Of a stretch of 64,000 bases of DNA, positions 11,569 through 21,481 are shown one piece after another (the stretch's first letter is position 1; the number at the start of each line of letters is the position of its first letter). The notes under the pieces are model-generated. The model saw only the letters and a list, made by a program, of their open reading frames with translations. It was not told where the DNA came from and did not search any database. The stretch is from Golubevia sp. BC0850 (lineage: Eukaryota; Basidiomycota; Exobasidiomycetes; Golubeviales; Golubeviaceae): positions 658,738 to 722,737 of the forward strand of contig JAAVVG010000015.1 of assembly GCA_012976225.1 (NCBI GenBank). The letters are read 5' to 3'. The position numbers were made by a program, and so were the translations under genes.

Positions 11569-12930
11569 GATTGATGAAGTTTCTCTCACTTGCCGAAGTC
11601 CACTGAAGTAAATTGCGGTAATGCGGGTTGGTGCAGGTGAGAGGGAGGACTGAAAACACTTCTCACACACCTCACGTCAAGACCAGCACTCCTCAGCAGC
11701 TTCCGACTTGCTTGGCTAGTCAACTTCAATTCGCAAAGAGAGCTCGAGGCTACGCTTGGAGTGAAAGGCCCTCGAAGTCTCTTCACTTTGTTCGAGAGGC
11801 TTTGAAATGGTGAAGTAGTCTTCACTCTACCGAACGCTTACTGATTTGATGCTTTATCCGACGTGCGTTTAGGGAGACGAAACAATCGCCAGGAACCATC
11901 GCTCATTCTGAAGCCTCCCTTCAAGGCCAAGACTCGTCAACAACTTCCACTCCTCTCAAAACTTTTGCCAACTCTACAAACCCTCCCCCACCCCTTTAAT
12001 CCTTCTACCTGGTCTCTTGCTCCTGCTCGAGGTGCCACTTGAAGTAGTGAGGAGCGTTTGGAACCGCTTGAATTTTCGGTAAGACGTTTCAAACGCTTTC
12101 CATTGAGGAAGCTGACCTTTCGCAATCCACTTACCTGCTTTTTCGCGGGACTTATGAGTACTTGCGGCAGCGGAGACACTCTTATACCACACCTCGTCGA
12201 TTCAAGACGAACCACCCCACAAATGAAAGCGCTGAGTGCCCAGCAAAACCTTTCTTTGTCTTTTTTTTATTTATTTTTTTATTTTTTTACTCCCTTCGTT
12301 TTTCGTTTTTCGCTTTTTTTTTCTTTGTCCCTTACTTTCTTGATGTAATTCGTGCAGAGTGACTAAGTTTGTTGAGCTTGCGTGGTGGCCGCTCAGTAAA
12401 CTTCGTTTGATGCCAAACCCCCGCCATTCCCATGCCTTTTCGACTCCTTTTCGATGCCAAATCGCCAAAGTACCGCCAGCTTCCTTCCATTCTGATGCCA
12501 TCGATTTCTAGTGAATCGCCGCGATTCCCGAGCCGTTTTTCCCAACCGCCCTTTCTTTCGTCTCCTTTCCCTTCCAAAGCATTGCCTTTCTTTTCCTCGC
12601 CATCGATTTTCTTACCAACTCTTTGGTCGCCGAAAACTTCATACACGCCATTTGAACTCCATATAGGCCATTCCGACGCCACCCTGGAAAGTTCACACAT
12701 TTTTGTGTGCGAAAATCGACCCAGACCCAGAGAATAGTGAGGTAAGAATGTGCTGGAGCGCTCTCCAACCTTGCGCCCTCTTCTCATCCCATGGCGATAT
12801 CTTAACTTTGATTAGAATTATTAAATAACACTCTTTTCAGAAGTGATTCTCAGTCGAATCGGATCTGGTAGAGTTCTTTAGAAGAACTTGAGCTCAGGCT
12901 CGCAATCCCGCCTCCCCCACCCTTATCTTA

Positions 12931-13250
12931 TAAAAAGAATTCCCTCAATCTTTTCCTCTTGACTTTGTAACATTCACCCAAAAGTAAGACCTCTCTACAA
13001 GTTCCTATCACTTCTTCCAGTTCTTGAGTTCCTTCTTCTAACTTCTTCTAACTCTTTCAGCATCCTTTCTTTCATTCTTTGTAGGGCTGGATCTATCGTC
13101 GACGGACGCATTGTTCAAGGTGAGAATGCGTCGTTCGTTCATTCCCTCCATCACTCAATCAGCATCCTGACTTTTCTTTCTTTCTCTTTCCCCTACAGCC
13201 ATTTGAAAGTCATCATGTTTGTTTGATCAAAGCTAGCTCTGTCGATGTAA
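12931..13250 (+). other. Possible spliced transcript inside the TIR element
   Basis: A TATAAAA box at about 12931 is followed by CT-rich sequence and by segments bounded by splice-like signals: an acceptor before 13086, donor GTGAGA near 13120, an acceptor ending near 13198, and donor GTAAGT near 13248. The exon-like pieces are short and have no convincing reading frame. This could be an internal promoter with a non-coding RNA, or chance. Weak. Confidence 0.25.
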
Positions 13251-13578
13251 GTATCGAGATGGAAAGTTTCCAGCGATGCTTGCAATTCTTTCCATCCAAG
13301 ACTGACGTTCCGCTTCCTTCTCTACCTCAATCTTTATCTTTAGATATCTAGTTCAATCTCTTTCAACGCTTCCATTGAATTTGTAAATACTGTCTGTCGT
13401 TTCGCTTGTCTCTTTTCCTTTCAACTCTGTGCTGTCTTTGGGGCTTCCACTTCCTGTAATTGTGTATATACAGTGTCTTAGAGAATGATTGATATTTTTG
13501 GCTATATCTTTCTCTTGTTCTGGGATCGAAATGGCATCTAAAAGGCAAGGAATTGGAAGTAGCAAAAGGCATCACGAT

Positions 13579-13621
13579 GGCAGTTCTTTGGAGGTAAAAC
13601 TCGGACCGCCAAAGAACTGCC
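13579..13621. repeat. Perfect 13-bp hairpin
   Basis: GGCAGTTCTTTGG (13579-13591) pairs perfectly with CCAAAGAACTGCC (13609-13621) across a 17-nt loop, inside the right part of the TIR element. Confidence 0.85.
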
Positions 13622-13661
13622 AAACCTCGTATTTTACGACAGAGTTATGCCTTCTCGATGT

Positions 13662-13745
13662 CAAAGTACCGCCATTTCGACGCCACCCTTGGTCAAGGTC
13701 GAGAAGTCTCTTGTCGGACAAAGGCGTCGAAATGGCGGTACTTTG
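13662..13745. repeat. Perfect 23-bp inverted repeat
   Basis: Positions 13662-13684 (core GTACCGCCATTTCGACGCC) are the exact reverse complement of 13723-13745. Pairing extends a few bases further with one mismatch; the loop is 38 nt. It lies just inside the right terminus of the TIR element and probably belongs to its subterminal structure. Confidence 0.85.
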
Positions 13746-13906
13746 GCATCAATCGAAGTTGATTGACGAGGCCAGTGGCAAAAATTGCTCGGTCTCTTTT
13801 CTTTTGTCTCCTTGCTCTTTCGTTCTGATGGGCCCTCTATCACTGGCCTATGAATGGAAATTTAGGCTGAGTCTACCTTTACCGAGAGTTTCGGCACAGC
13901 ATGGTC

Positions 13907-14579
13907 CCCAAGGAATGACACTTTTCATTGAGAAAGAAGCAATAGTACAACTTCAATTCAGGGAAAGTGGTCATCAGATTTCGGGATTGCATCTCTGAGA
14001 CGTTGGCGTGGAGAGTGGGTGGCAAAGGCTTGGGTCTATTGAAAAGATTACTAGAGGTGTCGCAATTCGCAAGTCCTTGTAAATCGAACAGTATTCAAGA
14101 AGGTGATTGAAGCCAATTTGGACCAAGTTAAATGGGAAGGATCGAAACAACAGCACTGAGGCCTCGAGTTTCCCCTCTCTGATCTCACACTTTTGAGATA
14201 TCCCTCTGACTGGAACCCAACAGGTTCAGATTGGGATGAACCTTTCAATCTCAGAGAAGGTAGTATGCCACAGGACTCAAAGCAAAACATTGTCTTGAGA
14301 AGTAGAAGCTGAGGCATTTAGGATGTATTTCTGAATTTGAGAACGGCCGTTTTGGTGGTGACTACATTGAAAAGGAAAAGGGGGAAAGTGTTCTTGTTTT
14401 GATTTCTTTTTGAAGTGATATTATCATCTTTTTGAGGTTGGTTCGTTACCTTGAAGCAATTGATACTTCTTCAACTTCGCAAACTTGAAATTAAAGCATC
14501 TCTTCTCCCTCCCGACTCCTTTCCCCCCCTAATTCTCTCATTCTCTCCCTCAACCCCGTCTTCCTTTTGATCCTCTCCT
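13907..14579. other. Intergenic, no gene seen
   Basis: About 670 bp between repeat copy B and the SGT1-like stop. It includes AT-rich and C/T-rich tracts near 14500-14560, probably the 3' flank of the minus-strand gene. Confidence 0.4.
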
Positions 14580-15693
14580 TTATTCTCCATATTTCCTAGC
14601 AACCATTCCATCAGGAGGATCAACGGCATATTTCTTGGTAGCGACTTCACCCCAATTAGTACTCAAAGCAGTACCACCACTTTCTTGATAACTTTTCATC
14701 ATAGCTTTCTTAGTATCTTCATCTGCTCCTTTGAACAAAGTTTGAAAGAAAGCATCCACATTGGAAGGATCTTCTGGATCTTCTTCAACTTTGAAGGAAT
14801 CCCATTTGTTTTTCTTACGAGATGCGAAAGCTGGTTCTGAGTCTGGATGGGGGGTTGAAGTGGAGGCTTCTGAAAGACCGAAAAAAAGGAAAAGAAAAAA
14901 GAGGAGAGAAGGGATGAGTAAAGGGAGCGGAGGGGAAGGGTGCGGAGAAGAGAGTAGACGAATATCTCACCAGAAGAAGCTTCCACATATGAATCTGCGC
15001 TCAGAGGAACTTGAGTAGGTTCAGGAGTTCCCTGTAAAACAGTCCAACGAACAGCCGGTTGTTCCTTTTGTAGAACCAAGTCGATTTTGGTGGACATGAT
15101 CTTGAAGGATGAATTGGAAGTGTCGATGGAGGCGAACAGAGGGTCGATTGAAAAGACGGTTTCATTATCTTTCTGAATGGTCACCGTGAGCTGAAAGAGA
15201 TATTAGGAAGGCAGAAAGAGAGGTCAGGATGAGTTGGAGAGTGGGAAGAGGAGAGGGACTGTGCGCGGAAGGTTCTGGTATGATGAGAAGTTGTTGCTAC
15301 GACATCTTCTTCCATTGATAAGTTATTTCTACTATCTCTTTATCAAATCTCTCTACTCTACTCTCTCAGTAGGCCTTCTCAGTCATCATTGCAGATCTGA
15401 TTTCACTATTCTCTCTGCTGCTCTCTCGCTCTCACTCTGAGACTCACAGCCTTTTGAGAGAACTCGACATTAACATCTTCAGGCTTTAAGCCTTTGATGA
15501 AGATTGATAGAATGACTGAAGTGTCAGTTTGATAGAAATCGTGACTGAAGGTGAGTTGGGGTGTGGCAATTGAAGGTAGAGAGGAAGGAAGGAAGACGAG
15601 AGGATCGGCACCATCTAACGTCAGCTCCCGACCAGTGGATCTGAATGAGATTTGTGATTGAAAGGTTTCTTACCGAAGGGGAGTTGAAGTCAT
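14580..15693 (-). CDS. SGT1: SGT1-like CS-SGS co-chaperone lacking TPRs
   Basis: Hsp90 co-chaperone that links Hsp90 to SCF ubiquitin ligases and kinetochore assembly in yeast. Four exons: 15674-15693, 15448-15640, 14971-15190 and 14580-14869; 240 residues. The CS domain runs from about residue 37 (LTFSHDFYQTDTSVILSIFI) through VRWTVLQG. The C-terminal SGS domain has the family signature: KWDSFKVEEDPEDPSNVDAF, a DEDTKKAMMKSYQESGGT block and a PPDGMVARK ending. Yeast and human SGT1 start with three TPR repeats; here the frame begins with MTSTPLRSTGREL and goes straight to CS. Only 279 bp separate its ATG from the divergent HRD1 ATG, leaving no room for a TPR exon. Metazoan SGT1 forms without TPR are known (fly, worm). 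Confidence 0.88.
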
Positions 15694-15972
15694 GATCAAA
15701 TCGCTGATGAGAGAAGAGTGAGTGAGAGAGTGAGAGAGCAAGGAAAAGAAGGCGAGGCTAAACAGTGGACGCAGAAGAATCGCAAAAATCCGCTGGTGGA
15801 ATTCGCTGGCAGAGCTGCGATCGATTCAATCTTTCTACATACTTGCAATCCTATCCACTGAATTCTACTTTCAACAAAGTCATTCAAATCCATTTCCATT
15901 CAAAACGACTGTTGAACTCTCGAGGCTCAGAGTGGAGTCTAGCAAAGCAGTAAGAAGTCCCAGCCATCAGCG
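15694..15972. promoter_or_regulatory. Divergent promoter, SGT1-like / HRD1
   Basis: 279 bp between the two ATGs. It couples two protein-quality-control genes, so co-regulation is plausible; no specific stress element was recognised. Confidence 0.45.
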
Positions 15973-18900
15973 ATGCCACAAGCCCAAGCAACTTCAGCTG
16001 CCAACCTCTTCACGACTTCAAGAGTTTTAGCTTATTCTACCTGTTCAACTTTAGCTGCTGCAACTGTCGTTTACAATGCTTTCAGAGATAGACCTAATTT
16101 CTATTCCGCTATGGTCACCTTGGGAAGGAGTAATGGAAACGTTGGAGTGAGTATGAGAAGATAGGGAGTCTGAGAGGCTTAATGGAGAGACACTGCTGGC
16201 GATAAGAGGGACATGATAGGCATGTGGGTGAGAGGGGTCAATGCTTTTCTGAGAGTATATAGTACCAGATTAGCGATTGGTAGGGTGAGAGTAAGCGGCG
16301 ATAGGTGGAAGGGTGACTCTCCACAATCTATCCTGCTCGCTCAGCTACGTGGAAGGAAAGGACCAAGTTGGAGCTGGAATTAGATGATTATGAGCAGATC
16401 ATAGTTCTCATTTGGTTCCACAAATGAAGGCTTAAGCCGAGGGACCAGCTTCTTTCTCTACCTTCCGTACTGTCTTCCCTCCCAGATCTATCTACGCCTA
16501 TCCTAAACTCACCTCCACCACTCTCTTCTCCCTTATTCCTAATCAGATACTTCTAAACTTCGGTTTCCTAGCCGCTTTCCTAACAGGCAGGTTCCTTCAA
16601 TTGATATTCTTTGGAAACCTTCGTAGAGTCGAGGTCGACGTGAGCATTCTTACCTATTCCAACTCTCCTTTTCCCTTATCGTTTCGGAAAAGTCCTGACT
16701 TTGGCCTTGTCTGAACTTTCATTTATACAGCATCTATGGGAAAGAACCTGGTACTCAGTCACGGATTCCCTCTTCGCCATGACCATCTTCAGAGATCAAT
16801 TCAATGTCTCCTTCGTCATTCTATTCGCTGCTTTGCATTTCGTTAAGGTCTTTCATTGGCTTGGTGGGGATAGAGTTGAGCTGGTGAGTTCCTTGTCCTC
16901 CCTTTCTTTCCCTCTTATCTCTCCCATCTCTCTCGAGACAAAGCGTCAGCGAGACAAAGGTTTCTCTTGCTGATTCTCTTCTTTTCATTCTCGTTTGTTT
17001 ACAGATGGAACAAACCCCAACTCTACCTAGATTTTTCCATTTTAGAATGGTTTCAATCTTATCCTCTCTCTTCTTCGTGGATCTGGTAGCGATTGTTTTC
17101 TTCGTTGAATTCTTAATTGCTGAACAGGAGAGAGGTGGTTTGGTTATCATGTTTGCTAGCGAGGTGAGTCTCAAAAGGGAAGATGCTTCTCAAAGTTGTA
17201 GAGATCAGAGTGAAAGTGACATCGTTTCAAACCTTCAAAGGGCTGACATTTCTACTTCATTCCCTTCAGTTCGTAATCTTATTCTGCACTTTAACCAACA
17301 TTTTCTCCAAGTACTTCTTGAATTGCTATGATCAATACACTCATAGTGACGCTCAATGGGAACAGAAGAGTATGTGGGTTTTGACTATTGATTTAATTAC
17401 TGGTGAGTATCTAAAAGCATTCGCAAATTTCCCCTCTTCAGGAATCCGCTTCTCTCTTTCTGACTCATCTGTCTTGTGTTTGTCTCCTTCTCAGATTTCT
17501 TCAAGCTCATAACCTATTCAACTTTCTTTTTCCTGATCTTCTCCTACTATGGTTTACCATTCAACATAGTTAAAGATGTTTGCATGGTAGCAAGATCATT
17601 CTACGGTAAAATCAGAGATTTGTTAAGATACAGAGCAGCAACAAAGAACATGGATCAGAGATATCCAAATGCAACTCCTGAAGAATTGGGCAGAACTGAT
17701 GGAACTTGTATTATCTGTAGAGAAGACATGGTGATTCAAGGAGCTACCATCAATCCTGCTTCCACTACTTCAACAACTCAACCTCAACCTCAACCTCAGC
17801 CACCCCCTCCAACAGCAACTTCAACGTCTTCAGGATTGAACGAAACTCCAAAGAAGTTGCCATGTGGGCATATCTTCCATTTCTACTGCTTAAGATCTTG
17901 GCTGGAAAGACAACAGTCTTGTCCGACTTGTCGTAGAACGGTGTTAGATGCTAATGGTCAACCAGTCAATCAAGTTCCTAGAGCTGCTCCAGCAGCTACT
18001 CAACCCGGAGTTGTTCCCGCAGCTGGTGTCGGAGCCGCCCAACCAACAGGAACGACTGGAGCTGGAACTGAAACGGCGGGAGAAGCGGGATCGGCAGCCA
18101 GGACTCCTGCCGGAAGCGCCGCTCAAAGAGTTGGACAATTCGCAAGACAATTTGAGAATGATGCTCAGAGACAGAGGGAATTGGAACTGGAAGGCAGAAC
18201 GGGAGGGAACGCTGAAGCTAGCGGATCTGCTCCAACAATCCAAGCACCTGCGCCGACTCCTGGAGGTGCTCCTGCTTCGACTTCAACCTCAAATCATTCC
18301 GGGGCAGTATCAGTACCAACTGGAACTTCCTCAACTGCGACTCAACCTTCTCTAACTTCCAGTTTGACTTCAACTGCTTCTAGACTTCCTTCCGCAACCT
18401 TAACTCCTTCTGGAGTTCCACGTTCTCTCATCTCTGCAGTCTTTGCCGAACCAACTGCTGCTGGATCTTCCACTACTCTTCCATCTTCAACTGCAGCAAC
18501 TATAGCTGGTGGATCAAGACCTAATGGTTCTCAATGGGGTTCAGCTTATTCAAATCAAACTAGTCATCGAAGGACTTCAGCTCCACCAGGCTATGGATAC
18601 CATCAAGCTTATCCACTTAGATCAAATCAACCAAGACAGGTTCAACATAGTCTCCCATTACCGACTAGAGGTCATGATGGTGGAGCTAGTAGTTGGACTC
18701 CTCCAGCTCCAAGCTCTTTAACCTCGCCAGTAGTTCAACCGCTTCCAAGTGCGACTTCAGCTTCAACTTCTACTGGCCTGAATGGAGCTACCGCTTCAAC
18801 CACTTCGGTCGCAAACGGACAGACGCCAGCTCCTACTCAAGCCGCTTCTACTGCAACTACTCAAGCTCCAGTCAATTCAAGCGTAGCAACTCCCGCCGCT

Positions 18901-20484
18901 GCTGAAGCGTCGAAGGAAGATCCTCTGGATCCAAGAGAGGCAGCCAGAGCTGCTGCTTTGAAAAGGTTCGCTGTTGGAAATAAGAAGGGAGTCAAGTCTT
19001 CGGTCAAACCAGCCGCTTCAAACGCAGATCAGATTTCCGCTTTCCCTTCATCAGAGGTTCTTCCAGAGAAATATGAAGCGCCCGAAGCCTCCACGAGTTC
19101 AAGTTCAGCTATTCCTAATCCTTCTACCTCTGCCAATACTTCTACACCTGGAGATCCAAAATTGATCCCGCTCTTCGATCCAAGCATCGTACCTCAATAT
19201 CAAACCCTACATCAACCTCTACTGCCTTATGGACTAGTGTCACCTTCTCAAGCTTCTCCAATGAACTCAGCTCCAGCCAGTGCGTTCGATCTTTCGTCCT
19301 TCTCTTCGAGACTCAATTATTCGTCTTCTACCGCCAACAATGGAACTGGAAGCTCAAGTGGATTGCCAACCAGAGAAAGCTTGGAGGAAAGTCTTAGAGC
19401 ACTTGTGGCTGTTCAAGAGAACGTTTGGAAAGCTATCGAAGAAGTTACTAGAGTTGTCAGTTCTCTTCCTTCAAGTTCTCAAGCTTCATCAAGTTCTCAG
19501 ACTCAACTCGGACCAGCTCCTCCTGTCAGTGGGGATGATGTAGGGGAAAGAAGTGCATCTCCTGCATCGAGTTCTTCTCGTAAGGGAAAGCAAGCTGCTG
19601 AAGGAATCAATGCCCCCTCATCTGCATCCAACGCCTCTTCAATCGCTTCCGCCTCTCCTCCACCAACAATCACTGAATCTCTCAATTCAACAGAATCTCC
19701 TTCCACAAAAGAAACTGGTTCCAATCCTTGGTCCAACTTCTCCTCTTCAGCTTTAAGTTCCGGAACTTCTACTCCAGCAAATGAACTATCTCAATCCAGT
19801 CTGTTCTCATCAACTCCGAATCTAATTCCTCGTTCTACATCCCCTTCTCCTTCAAGAGAAGATGGTCCTTCCGCTTCTGCTTCAACTTCAGCTTCAACTA
19901 CAACTTCTACCTCCGGAGTCGTTGTCGATGAATTAGATCTAACTGAAGAACAAAGAAATCAACAGATTAACAATATGTTGTTGAACAGTAAGCCTAGAAG
20001 AAGGGTCTCTTTCGCAAGTAGAGATGATCACATTGAACCTGAAGAGAAAGAAACTAGTGAGGAAAGTGAAAGCGGAGGAGGGGGAAATGCTGAAGTAGAG
20101 GTTCATAGCATGGTCAACGGAAATCAGGATATCGTTTCTGAAATTTCCGATTCAGAACCTAACAGGCTGATGATCAATGGGAATGTGAATGGACTCGAAA
20201 GTGGAGAAGGAGAAGTCGAATCTGATCCTCAATTCAGTGATGATGGAACTGCAACTCCAGCGAACGATCCTGCTCCTGTTCTAGTTAACGGAATCGGCTC
20301 GCATGAACAAGAGGAGGATGAACAAGCTCAAGTTCAAGAATCTACTACTCTTCTTACTCAGAATGGAGAGGAAGGATTGATCCAAATTGGAGATGGACAT
20401 GGGGAAGTCGACGAGAGTCAGGAAGGGGGAACAGCAACTGAGGGAGAGATCGAAGGGAACGGGCACATCACATTAGATCGATAA
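15973..20484 (+). CDS. HRD1: HRD1/synoviolin ERAD E3 ubiquitin ligase
   Basis: Endoplasmic reticulum multispanning RING ligase that ubiquitinates misfolded proteins and forms the retrotranslocation channel. Six exons: 15973-16146, 16547-16639, 16731-16883, 17005-17163, 17270-17402 and 17495-20484; about 1,233 residues. Exons 1-6 encode the hydrophobic segments. Family-specific motifs are FFGNLR, HLWERTWYSVTD, FRDQFN, VKVFHWL, DRVELMEQTP and LLRYRAATKNMDQRYPNAT. The RING-H2 begins CIICREDM and ends CGHIFHFYCLRSWLERQQSC-PTC. Between the second and third metal ligands there are 48 residues including a PQ-rich insert, longer than the usual 9-39. The C-terminal ~840 residues are Ser/Thr/Ala-rich and low in complexity, with an acidic end. 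Yeast Hrd1 is 551 residues. Confidence 0.95.
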
Positions 20485-21481
20485 GATTTGATTTTTTCTT
20501 TCTCTGCTTTGTAAATCAGACATATTTTCACGACCACAACAAGTAAATAAAGCTCATTTTCTCGTCTGCTAATATGCTTTCGTTACCGAGTCCCTGTCAC
20601 CTCTCTTCAGCTTTCCAGCCTCTCCGTCAATCTACCTACTTCCGTTTGAAGCTCCCTCGCCCCTCCCTCTGAGTTCATATCAAGCTCCATCTCATATTCG
20701 GCTCGCTTGTTATCAGTGCTCTGCTACGCATGTCCCGAACGTTTCTCCTGTCCTCAAGAATCCAACACGACTAGTTGTGCTTGTACGCTTCCCAATTGCT
20801 TTCTTTTGATTCGTTGTTTCTTGAGGGCTCTAAAGACGGACTCTTTCTGATGTCTGTTAGCTCAATTGAAAGCGAGTTCGCAGGGATCCAACTTGCGATT
20901 TGTGAAATCGTGCAAACGCTCGTCTCCAAACCTGTTTGAGCCCACCGCCTACAAAACGAGGCATAAGTATAGAAGGGCAGCTAAACATAGTAAAGTAATG
21001 GCTAGTTGGCAAATCAGAGAACTCTGCTGCTTCTTTTTGTCAAGAAGTGCTATGAACAAGCTGTGGCCCTCTCGCACTCTGGAGAAGAAAGACTCGTAGG
21101 GACCAAGCTTTAGATCACCTTCCGAGAGAGAGAGGCACATATCGATCTACTGCTTGTAACATTGTAACCGTTCAATTCTTTCCTTCGATTGGAGCTGAAG
21201 TCCCTTGTTGAAGAAAGGGGGCTGGGGGTGCCTCGTGCACGTGGCTGAGTCCCAGAGCGAAACCTCAGGCCGTGTTTCTTTCTTCCTTCCCAACCATCGC
21301 ATCTCTTTGGTTCTTCAACTATTATCGTCAATCAACGGACGAAATGTAAGCAGAAGGACATCAATTCACTAACCGATCGCCTTCTCGATCAAGTACAACG
21401 TGGCCAGGGAAGCTTACATCTGAAGGTCTGAATTCTGATTTTGTCCTTATTCTCTTTTCTTCTCCTGCAGGATTCAAGTCA
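20485..21481. other. Intergenic, no gene recognised
   Basis: About 1 kb between HRD1 and the F-box/LRR relic. Small frames on both strands have no recognisable domain. Early exons of the relic gene could lie in its right part (an acceptor-like TCCTGCAG ends near 21470). Confidence 0.4.

Larger units (their letters stand above)
12391..13769. mobile_element. Non-autonomous TIR element nested in repeat copy B, GGCC duplication
   Basis: About 1,379 bp inserted in copy B. The left end (12391) reads GCTCAGTAAACTTCGTTTGA followed by TGCC. The right end, read on the minus strand from 13769, is TCGTCAATCAACTTCGATTG followed by ATGCC; the two share AACTTCG-TTGATGCCAAA. GGCC occurs at 12387-12390 and again at 13770-13773, while copy A has one GGCC at the matching place, as expected for a 4-bp target-site duplication. 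Subterminal regions repeat GCCATT and TGCC units. The right part contains two perfect hairpins. No transposase is encoded, so mobilisation would need an autonomous partner. The superfamily is not identified. Confidence 0.75.
11150..13906 (+). repeat. Dispersed repeat, copy B, interrupted by a TIR element
   Basis: Plus-strand copy of the repeat found inverted at 2814-3965. Homology covers about 11150-12390 and resumes at 13770-13906. Copy A runs continuously across the corresponding site (reverse strand: TGTGGCCGGTGGCAAATCGC), which gives an empty-site allele for the 1.38 kb insertion at 12391-13769. Copy B contains its own stem (11533-11541 pairing with 11560-11568) and poly-T stretches (12260-12320). 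The left boundary is approximate. Confidence 0.75.

Noticed and set aside
17944-19756. Several frames of 60-135 codons on both strands
   Set aside because: Shadows of the low-complexity HRD1 tail.
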